Shown here: positions 36,569 through 46,556 of the stretch, piece after piece | How positions within the stretch are numbered: the stretch's first letter is position 1 | Layout of the letters: each line of letters starts with the position of its first letter | DNA from: Allobosea sp. 67-29 | GTDB taxonomy: Bacteria; Pseudomonadota; Alphaproteobacteria; Rhizobiales; Beijerinckiaceae | Direction: 5' to 3' | Assembly: GCF_001898115.1 (NCBI RefSeq) | Contig: NZ_MKSQ01000008.1 | Coordinates: 223,390-287,389, forward strand | DNA length: 64,000 nt | Notes under the pieces: generated by a model | The model's input: the letters and a program-made list of their open reading frames with translations, nothing else | Databases searched by the model: none | Told to the model about the DNA's origin: nothing | Translations under genes and position numbers: made by a program

Positions 36569-37555
36569 GTGCTGGTCATCATCTTCGCGCCTTCCGACGT
36601 TCACTCGCTGGAACTCGCCGGCCTGATGGACGTGTTCGCGGAAGCGAACGCGCGGGTTGCCGAAGGTTTCTACGAGGTCGGTATCGTCGCGGAAGAAAAC
36701 CGCCCGCTTCGCTGCGGGTCGGGACTGAGAGTTCTGCCGGACTTTGACTACCTCAACTGTCCGAAGGATCCCGACACCCTTCTTGTGGCTGGAAGCGTGG
36801 GCATACCCAATGCGCCCGGCAAGGGCATGATCGACTGGCTCTCACGCGCAGCCCCGCAGACGCGACGTTACGGCTCGGTTTGCACCGGAGCTTTCCTGCT
36901 TGGTGAAGCCGGACTTCTCAGCGCACGCCATGTGGCGACGCACTGGCAGTATGCGCCTCTCCTCGCCCAGCGCTTTCCAGAAGCGAAGGTGGACGGAGAC
37001 CGGGTCTTCATTCGGGATGGCCCCATGGTCACCTCAGCCGGATCGAGCGCGGCGATCGATCTCGGCCTTTCGCTGGTCGAAGAGGATCTCGGCCGGGACG
37101 TTGCGCTTTATGTCGCCCGCCGCCTGGTCGTGTTTTTGAAGAGGCCGGGGGACCAGTCTCAATTCAGCATGCATCTGGCGGCGCAAGGCGTCGACCGCAG
37201 CCGCCTCTACAAGGTCCAGCAGTACATCCTGAGCCACCCGAATGCCGATCTGTCCGTCAACGCCCTGGCGAACATCGCGGCGATGAGCCCGCGCAACTTC
37301 ACGCGGGTCTTCACCCAAGAGGTGGGAACATCGCCGGCCGAATATGTCGATCTCACACGGATCGATGTCGCGCGCTTTCTGCTCGAAGGTAGCCGGCTGT
37401 CGATCGATTCGATCGCCGCGAAAAGCGGCTTCGGCTCGGCGCGGGCAATGCGCCGCGCCTTTCTTGCGCATCTCGGAGCGTTGCCCTCGGATTACCGCGA
37501 TCGGTTCCGGACATCTGGAGACGGGTCGAGGCCCACTATGTCCGAAATCGGCTGA
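36569..37555 (+). CDS. GlxA-family transcriptional regulator (DJ-1/PfpI plus AraC HTH)
   Basis: A 328-residue regulator starting at GTG 36569. Residues 1-170 form a DJ-1/PfpI-like domain: LAGLMDVFAEAN, then YGSVCTGAFLLGEAGLL with the nucleophile-elbow cysteine, and ATHWQYAPLLAQRFP. Residues about 215-315 form the AraC double helix-turn-helix (LSVNALANIAAMSPRNFTRVFTQEVGTSPAEYV, then SIDSIAAKSGFGSARAMRRAF). Members regulate catabolic genes such as those for carnitine or arginine, but the ligand here is unknown. It precedes the LOV protein by 66 bases. Confidence 0.92.
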   Translation: MLVIIFAPSDVHSLELAGLMDVFAEANARVAEGFYEVGIVAEENRPLRCGSGLRVLPDFDYLNCPKDPDTLLVAGSVGIPNAPGKGMIDWLSRAAPQTRRYGSVCTGAFLLGEAGLLSARHVATHWQYAPLLAQRFPEAKVDGDRVFIRDGPMVTSAGSSAAIDLGLSLVEEDLGRDVALYVARRLVVFLKRPGDQSQFSMHLAAQGVDRSRLYKVQQYILSHPNADLSVNALANIAAMSPRNFTRVFTQEVGTSPAEYVDLTRIDVARFLLEGSRLSIDSIAAKSGFGSARAMRRAFLAHLGALPSDYRDRFRTSGDGSRPTMSEIG

Positions 37556-37621
37556 CGATTGTCTGGAAACGGCCAGGCCAGCCGGTTGCCCGGCAACGAG
37601 CAGCCGCGCCATTGCTTGGGC

Positions 37622-39463
37622 ATGAAAGACTTCAAGGAACTGAAGCCGTTAGAATTCATGAAATTCGCGCCGCGGCCCTGCGCCGGCGATGGAGAACTCA
37701 GCTCCGACGCGCTGCTCCGCTCAATTCTTCCCCCGCTTGTCGAGGAATTTTCCGACGGTGTGGCGATCGGCCGGATTTCCGGCAGAAGTGGGCCGCTTGT
37801 CTACGTCAACAGGGCCTTCGAACGGCTGACCGGATACGCACGGCACGAAGTGCTCGGGAAGGATTGTCGCTACCTACAGGGCAATGAACGCCATCAACCG
37901 GAAGTCGCCCGCATCGGGGAGGCCATCAGGGCCGCTGAACCGGTCGACGTCACGCTTCGCAATCATCGGAAAGACGGGTCGGTCTTCTGGAACCATCTGA
38001 GCCTAAGACCTTTCACGGTCGGCGGCGAACTCCTCTACCTTGGTATTCTTCGCGACGTTTCGGCGACGCGACAGACCGAGATCGCCCTCGATCGCGCTGC
38101 AAACCTCGACGTTGCAACCGGCTGCCTCAACCGTCAGTCCTTCATCGTCAGTGTGGAAAGGCACTTCGCTACCTGTGCCGGCCCCGTACTGTTCGTGAAA
38201 TGCGACATCATCGGCTTCCACGATATCAACGCCGGGTACGGCTATGACGTCGGGGACGCATTGCTGATGGAAACCGGCCGCCGACTGCGCGGGACCGGGG
38301 CTGTTCTGATCGCCCGGATCGGAGCAAACGAGTTTGCCCTGGCCTTCGAACTGACGGAGGAGGCAAGCGGGCCACCGATCGTGGCCGAGGTTTGCGCCGC
38401 TCTCGCTCCCGATTTCGTCATCCCGGGAGCGAATGTCTGTCTGCGCTTCGCCATCGGCTATGCGCTTGGCGACCCTCGCGGCAACCTGGTCTCCTTGATC
38501 CGCAATGCCGGTGCTGCACTGCATGCGGCGAAGTCAGCTCCGCTGAGCGGACCTCGCCGGTTTCAGCGTGCCGATGCAGAGGAAGCGCGCAATCGGGTCC
38601 AGATGACCCGCGAGTTGAGAGCCTCTCTCGCAAAGGATGAGTTCATCCATCACTTTCAGCCCCAGATCGATCTCGCGACGGGCGAATGCGTAGGCGCGGA
38701 AGCCTTGATAAGGTGGAATCACCCCTTGTTTGGCATCGTCCCGCCGGGCCGTTTCATCGAAGCGGCGGAGCGCAGCGGCGTGTTGCTCGATCTCGGCGAA
38801 CGTGGTCTTGCCGCCGTCGCCGCCTTTGCGCGCAGGATCAACGAACACCGGGGTAAACCGCTGCGCTTTTCCGTGAATGTGTCCGCGACCGAGTTTTTGC
38901 ATCGCGACATGGCGGAAGTTGTCGACCGCATCTTACAACAGTCCGGCGTCCGACCGGGCTTGCTGACACTCGAAATCACCGAAAGCATGTTTCTCAATGA
39001 CACGCCCGGCGTGCTGGAGGCGTTCCGCCGGCTGCGGAATCTCGGCGTCGGCCTCTCCGTAGATGATTTCGGGACCGGCTATTCGAACCTCCGTTCGCTT
39101 GAAGCCTTTCCCCTCACGGAGATCAAGATCGACCGGAACTTCGTCGGAGGCCTGACCGCCAGCCCTTCGAAGACCGTCATCGTTCGTGCGATCATTGACC
39201 TGGGGCGCGCCCTTGGACTCACCGTCGTAGCGGAGGGGGTAGAGACGCAAGCTCAGCGAGCGCTGTTGGAGGGCATGGGCTGTCCAATCGGCCAAGGCTT
39301 TTTGCTCGGTCGCCCTGATGGCGGCGAAGCCTTTGCTGCGAGATTCGGTGGGGTATCGACCGATCACTCAGCCAATCGCCCAGTCAGGCATGACTCATTT
39401 CTGTCCAAGACGTCATTTGGCTCTCTGGCGACTCTTCGCGCTTCAAGTAGCGATCAATCCTGA
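37622..39463 (+). CDS. LOV-GGDEF-EAL protein (putative blue-light-responsive c-di-GMP phosphodiesterase)
   Basis: A 613-residue soluble protein. Residues about 40-150 form a LOV-type PAS domain: GKDCRYLQG (79-87) carries the flavin-reactive cysteine at 82, and NHRKDGSVFWNHLSL is the second LOV motif. The usual GxNCRFLQ has Asp for Asn, and the late GVQ-D motif reads GILRD, so the signalling Gln is replaced by Leu. A GGDEF domain follows with GANEF (234-238), so inactive as a cyclase. The EAL domain is complete: AEALIRW (359-365), ITESMFLND, DDFGTGYSNL, KIDRNFV, VAEGVET. Expected to cleave c-di-GMP. A TTG at 37559 is an alternative start. Confidence 0.88.
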   Translation: MKDFKELKPLEFMKFAPRPCAGDGELSSDALLRSILPPLVEEFSDGVAIGRISGRSGPLVYVNRAFERLTGYARHEVLGKDCRYLQGNERHQPEVARIGEAIRAAEPVDVTLRNHRKDGSVFWNHLSLRPFTVGGELLYLGILRDVSATRQTEIALDRAANLDVATGCLNRQSFIVSVERHFATCAGPVLFVKCDIIGFHDINAGYGYDVGDALLMETGRRLRGTGAVLIARIGANEFALAFELTEEASGPPIVAEVCAALAPDFVIPGANVCLRFAIGYALGDPRGNLVSLIRNAGAALHAAKSAPLSGPRRFQRADAEEARNRVQMTRELRASLAKDEFIHHFQPQIDLATGECVGAEALIRWNHPLFGIVPPGRFIEAAERSGVLLDLGERGLAAVAAFARRINEHRGKPLRFSVNVSATEFLHRDMAEVVDRILQQSGVRPGLLTLEITESMFLNDTPGVLEAFRRLRNLGVGLSVDDFGTGYSNLRSLEAFPLTEIKIDRNFVGGLTASPSKTVIVRAIIDLGRALGLTVVAEGVETQAQRALLEGMGCPIGQGFLLGRPDGGEAFAARFGGVSTDHSANRPVRHDSFLSKTSFGSLATLRASSSDQS

Positions 39464-39589
39464 CGGAACGCGCCAAGAGCGGTCGTTGGCGAGGCGACCG
39501 CTAGCGGACATTCCGCTGGATCGCGATTACCTGCCGCGTTTTGGCTAACCCCATGCGATTGACCCTGCCACTTTTCCGCCTTACTCGTG

Positions 39590-39790
39590 AACGCGACGGT
39601 TCCCTCACGGGATCAAAAGGGAACGCAGTGCGGATGGCCTGGCCATTCTATGCTGCGGCTGCCCCCGCAACTGTAAGCGGCGAGCCTCATCGCCACACGC
39701 CACTGGGCCCTCGGACCTGGGAAGGCGGCGACGAGGCCACGACCCGCGAGCCAGGAGACCTGCCGTCAGTCGTGGTCACACGCGAACACG
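39590..39790 (+). promoter_or_regulatory. cobalamin riboswitch
   Basis: The B12 box GCCAGGAGACCTGCC is at 39750-39764, preceded by the other conserved parts: GGTTCCCTCACGGGATCAAAAGGGAACGC (starting near 39598), GCCCCCGCAACTGTAAGC at about 39660-39680, and CACTGGGCC near 39702. This is a full cobalamin aptamer. It lies about 110 bases before the btuB start and should repress B12 uptake genes when cobalamin is plentiful. Boundaries are approximate. Confidence 0.95.
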
Positions 39791-39901
39791 TTCGGACGGG
39801 GTGTTTCGATCGCTGCTCGACTGTCTGCCCCGTGCATCGGGGCGAACGGGAGATCGCGTTCGCGGTGACGTGCCACAGACGTCAACGCCCGAGGTCTCAT
39901 C

Positions 39902-41851
39902 GTGATCGCCCTCTCCAAAGCCGCGCAGCGCGGCTCGTCTTCCATCATTGCATTGGCTCTCGCCGCCGCTGCCGTGTTGCTGGCCCCGCCCGCCCGTGCG
40001 CAGGCGCCGGGCAGCGTCGTCGAGCTCGACCCGATCGTCGTCAGCGCCACCGGCACGCCGACGCCGGCGCGCGAAGTCGCGAGCTCCGTGACCGTCGTCA
40101 CCGCGCAGGAGATCGAGCAGCAGCAGCGCCGCACCCTGCCACAGGCGCTCGCGGCCGTGCCGGGCCTGAACATCGTCCAGATCGGTGGGCCGGGCGGCCA
40201 GACCTCGGTCTTCATGCGCGGCACCAACTCGAACCACGTCAAGGTCCTGATCGACGGCATCGAGGCCAATGACCCCTCGACGCCGAACCGCTCCTTCGAT
40301 TTCGGCTCGATGCTGACCGACGATATCGAGCGCATCGAAGTGCTGCGCGGGCCGCAAAGCGGTCTCTACGGAGCCAACGCAATAGGCGGCGTGATCTCGA
40401 TCACGACGAAACGCGGCGAGGGACCGTCCAGGATGACGGCCCGCGTCGAGGCCGGCTCGCACGGCACCTTCAACCAGGCGGCCGGGTTCAGCGGCGGCGA
40501 CGACCGCTTCAACTACGCCTTCAATGTCTCGCATATGCGGTCAGACTCAACCGATTCCGTGCCACCGGATCTGATTCCGCCGGGTGTCCGGGTGCGCCCC
40601 AATGCCTACGACGCCTACAGCTATTCCGGCCGCCTCGGCTTCGCGCTGACCGACACGCTCACCGTCAACTGGGTCGGCCGCTATACCGACGGGCAGTTCC
40701 GCTCGGCCTATGACAGCGGCTTCCCGAGCCGCCCGACACCCTATCGTGCCCTCTCGAACTACGCCCAGGCCTTCACGCGCGGCGAGGTGGTCTGGGATCC
40801 ACTCGGCGGGCGGTTCGTCAACCGCTTCGGTGTCTCCTACACCAACCAGGATCGCTCGAACCGCTCGCCAAACGCAGTCGGCATCCTCGGGCGCCCGACC
40901 GAGAACCTCGGCGAGCGTGTCAAGCTCGACTGGCGCGGCGATTTCGAGATCGCCAAGGGCCATCTGCTGATCGGCGGCCTGTCCTGGGAGCGTGAGCGGC
41001 TGGAGACGACGAGCCTGACGGCTTCGAACGGCAACAGGGCGGCCTATCTCGAATACCAAGGCAACGTTGCCGACCGCTTCTTCCTGGCCGCGAACATCCG
41101 CCACGACCATGACGACAGCTATGGCGGCCACACGACCTACCGCATCGCGCCGGCCTATATCATACCGGGCACCGAGACCAAGCTGAAGGCGAGCTATGGG
41201 ACCGGTTTCAAGGCGCCGACGCTAGCGGAACTCTTCATCGACTACCGGCCGGGCTCCAATTTCTTCGGCAACCCGAACCTCAAGCCCGAAGAGAGCCGTG
41301 GCTGGGACATTGGCTTCGAGCAGCCGCTCTTCGACAAGCGCCTGCAATTCGGTGCGACCTGGTTCCAGAATGACATCGAGAACCTGATCGTCACCAACCG
41401 GGCGGGCACCTCCTACGCCAATGTCGGCAAGGCGCAAACCAAGGGCGTCGAGGCCTTTGCTGCGCTGCAGATCTCGGAGCAGTTCAAGGTCAGGGCCGAT
41501 TACACCTTCACCCTCGCGCAGGACGAGGTCGCGCGGCAGGAGCTGCTGCGCCGGCCGCGCCACAAGGCCAGCGGCACGGCGACCTGGACGCCGATGGAAC
41601 AGCTCAGCCTGTCGGCGACACTGATCTATGTCGGCCCCTGGATCGACGGAAACCGCGACTTCTCCGTCTCGCGCCTCAAGGCCAAGGGCGCAGCGATCGT
41701 CAATCTCGCTGCCGAATACAAGGCCACCGACAAGGTCACGGTCTTCGGGCGCATCGACAACCTGTTTGACAAGCGTTGGGAGAACCCGGTCGGCTTCCTC
41801 GTGCCCGGCTTCGGCGCATTCGGTGGCGTCAAGGTCGCCTTCGGCGGATGA
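39902..41851 (+). CDS. btuB: TonB-dependent cobalamin outer-membrane receptor
   Basis: A 649-residue outer-membrane protein starting at GTG 39902 after GAGG. Signal peptide (ALAAAAVLLAPPARAQA), TonB box region DPIVVSATG, plug domain to about residue 180 (LPQALAAVPGLNIVQ, VFMRGTNSNHVKVLIDG, VLRGPQSGLYGANAIGGVI), then the beta barrel with LKASYGTGFKAPTLAELF and NPNLKPEESRGWDIGFE. It ends VKVAFGG rather than in an aromatic residue. The riboswitch upstream and permease genes downstream identify it as the B12 receptor. Confidence 0.95.
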   Translation: MIALSKAAQRGSSSIIALALAAAAVLLAPPARAQAPGSVVELDPIVVSATGTPTPAREVASSVTVVTAQEIEQQQRRTLPQALAAVPGLNIVQIGGPGGQTSVFMRGTNSNHVKVLIDGIEANDPSTPNRSFDFGSMLTDDIERIEVLRGPQSGLYGANAIGGVISITTKRGEGPSRMTARVEAGSHGTFNQAAGFSGGDDRFNYAFNVSHMRSDSTDSVPPDLIPPGVRVRPNAYDAYSYSGRLGFALTDTLTVNWVGRYTDGQFRSAYDSGFPSRPTPYRALSNYAQAFTRGEVVWDPLGGRFVNRFGVSYTNQDRSNRSPNAVGILGRPTENLGERVKLDWRGDFEIAKGHLLIGGLSWERERLETTSLTASNGNRAAYLEYQGNVADRFFLAANIRHDHDDSYGGHTTYRIAPAYIIPGTETKLKASYGTGFKAPTLAELFIDYRPGSNFFGNPNLKPEESRGWDIGFEQPLFDKRLQFGATWFQNDIENLIVTNRAGTSYANVGKAQTKGVEAFAALQISEQFKVRADYTFTLAQDEVARQELLRRPRHKASGTATWTPMEQLSLSATLIYVGPWIDGNRDFSVSRLKAKGAAIVNLAAEYKATDKVTVFGRIDNLFDKRWENPVGFLVPGFGAFGGVKVAFGG

Positions 41852-42699
41852 GGATCGGTCTTCTCCGCGGAGCGAAATGTGCAGTTCTGGTCACTGCGGG
41901 CCTCGCGCTCGCGGCGACTTCGGTTGCGGTCGCGCGGCCGCAGCGCATCGTTTCGCTCAATATGTGCACGGACGAGCTGGTGTTGCGTCTCGCCGATCCT
42001 GAGCGCATCGCCTCGGTGACCTGGCTCTCGCAGGACCCGCGCAACGCCAATATGGCGGAAGTCGCACGGCGGATCCCGGCCAATCACGGGGTCGTCGAGC
42101 AGGTGCTGGCCATGAAGCCCGATCTCGTGATCGCCGGTGCCTACACGACACGGGCGACGGTCGGGCTGCTGAAGCGCGTCGGCGCGCGCCCGCGTGAATT
42201 CGGCGTGCCGCGCAACCTCGCCGAGATGCGCGCCCAGATCCGCGAGATGGCGGCGCTGCTCGGCGAGGAGGCTCGTGGCGAGGCCCTGGTCGCGGACATC
42301 GACACGCGTCTCACCGCGCTCGCCAAGCGCCGTCGGCCGAAGCCGCTGCGCGCGATCGTGCTGCGTCCGAACGGCTTCACCGTCGGACGCGGCTCGCTCG
42401 TCGACGAGATCCTGACTCGCGCCGGCCTCGTCAACATCGCGGCCGAACTCGGCATCGAAAGTTACGGCCAGATTCCGCTAGAAACGGTCGCGCTCGCTGG
42501 TGCCGAGATACTCGTGCTCAATGACACCCCCGACAGTCCGCCCTCGCTCGCCCATGAGGTGCTGCATCACCCGGTGATCGCACGACTTTCCGACAGGCTC
42601 AGACTGGTCCCGCTGCCGTCGCGCCTATGGACCTGCGCCGGACCGAGCGTGGTCGATGCGATCGAGCTTTTGGTTGCCGCGAGGGAGCAGCCCCGATGA
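41848..42699 (+). CDS. btuF: cobalamin ABC transporter periplasmic binding protein
   Basis: A 283-residue class III (helical backbone) binding protein with signal peptide (LLRGAKCAVLVTAGLALAATSVAVA). PQRIVSLNMCTDELVLRLADPERIASVTW is the conserved first lobe, and VVEQVLAMKPDLVIAGAYT follows. ATG 41848 overlaps the btuB stop by four bases; upstream in-frame codons are the btuB tail in another frame. Binding of corrinoid is inferred from the operon and riboswitch. Confidence 0.92.
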   Translation: MRIGLLRGAKCAVLVTAGLALAATSVAVARPQRIVSLNMCTDELVLRLADPERIASVTWLSQDPRNANMAEVARRIPANHGVVEQVLAMKPDLVIAGAYTTRATVGLLKRVGARPREFGVPRNLAEMRAQIREMAALLGEEARGEALVADIDTRLTALAKRRRPKPLRAIVLRPNGFTVGRGSLVDEILTRAGLVNIAAELGIESYGQIPLETVALAGAEILVLNDTPDSPPSLAHEVLHHPVIARLSDRLRLVPLPSRLWTCAGPSVVDAIELLVAAREQPR

Positions 42700-43708
42700 G
42701 GTCTCGGACTGGAGTCGAAATCCGTCCCGCCCTCCTGCTGCCGGTCCTGGGCCTCGCCATGCTGGCGATGTCGGGCGCATCGCTCGCTGTCGGCTATGCG
42801 CAGCTGCCACTCGGCCGGGCGCTCGCCGATGCCGTTTCCGGACAGGTTAGCCTGCCGGCGCTCGTGCTGCTGGAACTGCGCCTGCCGCGCGCAATGCTCG
42901 GAGCACTCGTCGGTTTCAGCCTCGGCATGGCAGGAGCGGCGATGCAGGGGCTGATGCGCAACCCGCTGGCCGAGCCCGGCGTCGTCGGCATTTCGAGCGC
43001 CGCGGCGCTGGGCGCGGTCGCTGCCTTCTATAGCGGCCTTTCGGCCACGGTCGCGCTGGCCCTGCCGCTCGGTGGCATTGCAGGAGCGCTGCTCGCGACG
43101 CTCGTTCTCTTCATCTTGCTTGGGCGCGGCGCGAGCACGACGACGCTCATCCTCGCCGGCGTCGCGCTCAACAGCTTCGCCGGCGCGGCGACGGCGCTCG
43201 CGCTCAACCTTGCGCCCAATCCTTACGCCGCGCTGGAGATCGTGTTCTGGCTGATGGGGTCTTTGGCGGACCGCAGCATGAGCCATGTCTGGCTGGTGCT
43301 GCCGCTGATGCTTTCCGGCTGGCTGCTGATGGCCTCGACGGCTCCGGCGCTCGATGCGCTGAGTCTCGGCGAGGAGACGGCCGCGAGTCTCGGCTTCGAT
43401 CTCACCTGGCTGCGCGCGCGGCTGATCGGCGGAGCGGTACTCGCGGTCGGCAGCGCGGTTGCCGTCACCGGCGCGATCGGCTTCGTCGGCCTGGTGGTGC
43501 CGCATCTGCTGCGCCCGCTGGTCGGGCACCGCCCCGGGCGGCTTCTGGTCGCGAGCGGTCTTGGCGGCGCGATCCTGGTGCTGGTTGCCGATCTCGGCGT
43601 GCGCCTTGCGCCGATACGCCCCGAGCTCAAGCTCGGCGTCGTCACCGCGCTGATTGGCGCTCCCTTCCTTTTCGCGCTGGTCCAGCGTCTGCGGCGGGAG
43701 GCGCTGTG

Positions 43709-43709
<1 letters not shown>
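42696..43709 (+). CDS. btuC: cobalamin ABC transporter permease (FecCD family)
   Basis: A 337-residue inner-membrane protein with about ten helices of the BtuC/FhuB/FecC type. Conserved segments are LRLPRAMLGALVGFSLGMAGAAMQGLMRNPLAEPGVVGISSAAALGA and GAIGFVGLVVPHLLRPLVGHRPGRLL near the C-terminus, the latter in contact with the ATPase. The start overlaps btuF (ATGA); a longer frame upstream is not coding. Two copies form the B12 channel. Confidence 0.94.
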
Positions 43710-44496
<787 letters not shown>

Positions 44497-44500
<4 letters not shown>

Positions 44501-45513
44501 CCGACACTGAAACCGTCCGCGCACTGCTGCGCGAGCACATCCCTACAGTCGAGACGCAGTGGAACCTCGGCACATTCGGCGCCATCGCCGAGTTCATGCG
44601 CGATCCCGACGAGGCCTGCGAGGTCGTCGACCGGCCGGGCCTGCTCTCCGTGACGACCGCACGCGGCGGCATCGGTTTCGGACCGCTCGGTGGCATTCGC
44701 CTCTTCGCATCCGAATCCGCCACTGGCGCGAGCTGGAACCACCGCGTCGCCCTCTGCCTGCCCGAAACTGCCTGCGCCATGTCAGGCCGCACGGTGCTGA
44801 CCGAACTCGGCCCGGACGAGGATGCGTTGCGCGCTGAGGATCGCGCCTCGATCCTCTTCGACATGGGCCTCGGCACGCTTCAAGCCGATATCTGCATCCG
44901 CACCGCCGATCCTGCCTTGATTGCCATCCTCAGAGCGGAGGCCGGCCGGCCGCTCTTCGCACCTGGCAGCGGCGCCATGGGCGCGATCCTGGCCGCAGGA
45001 CCTCATCGCGTCTTCGTCGCCCGCCTCGGCCGTTGCGAGGTCTACCAGCCGATCCCGCCGGCAGATGGCAGGAGCCCCGAGGGACCGCATACCCATGTGC
45101 TGCCGAAGCTCCTGCGTTCGGGCCGCACCCATGCCGCGACCGAGCCGGTTCCTGACGGATTTGTGCCATGCGCGCATCTCGTGCCGGCCCACCCGACGAA
45201 AGACGCCATGGGGCGGCCGCGTGCGTTCGATGCGGCAGCTTTCCAACGGTTCGAAAACCTGCTTCACGCATTCGGCGACCCTGCTCGGATCGCCATCAAG
45301 CAGGCGGTGATCGCTGATCTTTCTGCGGGACACGGGCCCGAGGCACGTCCGGACCCAGGAAATCGCTTCGCTCGGCATTCGGTAAAGGTCGCTCTGCGAC
45401 AGCAGACCGCGGCGGGAGGTCACGGCACGCTATTGAAAGCGTGGCTGGCTGCGTTCGATGCGCGTGAAGCTGGCGATGACGGGCAGGAATTTGCCGAGCC
45501 CTATGCACATTGA
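44497..45513 (+). CDS. conserved hypothetical protein of the B12 uptake operon
   Basis: A 338-residue soluble protein with no signal peptide or membrane segment. It has no motif I recognise with certainty; phrases include TARGGIGFGPLGGIRLFASE, MSGRTVLTELGPDEDALR and FDMGLGTLQADICIRT. It overlaps the ATPase gene by four bases, so it belongs to the riboswitch-controlled operon. I faintly recall this type as DUF6925 in Rhizobiales, always a guess. Its many histidines in THVLPKLLRSGRTHAATE and PHTH could bind metal or corrinoid. A cytosolic role in handling imported corrinoids is inferred from context. Confidence 0.8.
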
Positions 45514-45698
45514 GGGAAATGGCATCGGGCATTGATAATCGGGGCAAGCGTGGATTGCGCCATAAGCGGACTCTGGCTGCCCAGCCCACAGCGGACATTC
45601 AGCGCGGGACGGCAGCATGGACGAAAATAGCTCACTGCCAACTACGCTTGGAGGCCGGCCTCAATCCGGGAAAATCGGTTGCCGTCACGACGGGTTGG

Positions 45699-46397
45699 CT
45701 AGCCGGCCTGGCGTGCCGTCATCACCGCACGCGTAAAGCCGGGCTCGACGATGGTCAGGCTCCCGTCCGGCAGGCCCAGGATGCGATCCATCGCGATGCC
45801 CTGGAACTGGAAGCGCTGATCCAGCGCCGCGATCGCGGCGTCTTCCCCCGCGGTTCCCATCGCGTCGATCGTGCGCGCGACGGCGTCGTGCGTGCTGGCG
45901 TTGAGATGCAGCAGAATCTCCGCCGCAGCCTCGGGATCGGGCACGGTGAAGGCGCCTTCGGCCTTGCCCTGCGCAATGATCCTGGTGAGGACGGGCCGCA
46001 TCACCGCGATCGAGGCGGCATTGATCCGGTGGTAGAGCAGGAGGTTCTCCGGCCGGAACACCACGTCGAAGGCCGCCCTGAACTTCGGTGCGTCCGCCAG
46101 CTTCATGCTGCGTGAGCGCGCCATGAAGCCGTTCAGTCGTTCCAGGGCGCTGAGGCCGGGATCGTCGAGGATATCGCGGACGCGCGCGACGGCGTCCTGC
46201 GCCAGCCGGGCGGTGATGCCTTCCAGCAGATCCTCCTTCGCCGTGAAGTGGTGGTAGAAGCCGCCTTTCGAGATACCGACCCTGGCGATCACGTCGTTGA
46301 CCGTCGTGCGCTCGTAGCCGCGCTCGAAGAACAGCGCCTGCGCGCCGTCGAGGATTTCGTTCCTGCGATCATCCGCGGACTTCACGATGCGGGGCAT
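45699..46397 (-). CDS. TetR-family repressor of the divergent efflux operon
   Basis: A 232-residue TetR regulator. The helix-turn-helix is ALFFERGYERTTVNDVIARVGISKGGFYHHFTAKEDLL at residues about 20-58; the rest is the helical ligand-binding domain. It is transcribed away from a three-gene ABC efflux operon, and two mirror-image operators lie directly upstream. The pattern predicts repression of the exporter and of itself, relieved by a substrate of the pump. Ligand unknown. Confidence 0.92.
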   Translation of the reverse strand: MPRIVKSADDRRNEILDGAQALFFERGYERTTVNDVIARVGISKGGFYHHFTAKEDLLEGITARLAQDAVARVRDILDDPGLSALERLNGFMARSRSMKLADAPKFRAAFDVVFRPENLLLYHRINAASIAVMRPVLTRIIAQGKAEGAFTVPDPEAAAEILLHLNASTHDAVARTIDAMGTAGEDAAIAALDQRFQFQGIAMDRILGLPDGSLTIVEPGFTRAVMTARQAG

Positions 46398-46412
46398 ACA
46401 ACTCGCTCTTGT

Positions 46413-46455
46413 TTGACGACCGACCGTCGGTCTGTATAATGACCGACGGTCGGTC
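46413..46455 (+). promoter_or_regulatory. efflux operon promoter with double TetR operator
   Basis: TTGACG (46413-46418) and TATAAT (46435-46440) form a near-consensus promoter with 16-base spacing reading toward the adaptor gene. Operator GACCGACCGTCGGTC (46418-46432) fills the spacer and its exact reverse complement GACCGACGGTCGGTC (46441-46455) covers the start site. Each site is itself almost palindromic. Binding by the TetR protein encoded at 45699 would block polymerase completely. Confidence 0.85.
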
Positions 46456-46556
46456 TTTCGCGATTGTGCGCGCAAGACGCTGTCGGTGCAATGCGTTTTG
46501 GCCTGTGATCACCTCGGGTTGAAGCCGCCGATGTGATGCCTCCTGCGGAGGATACC

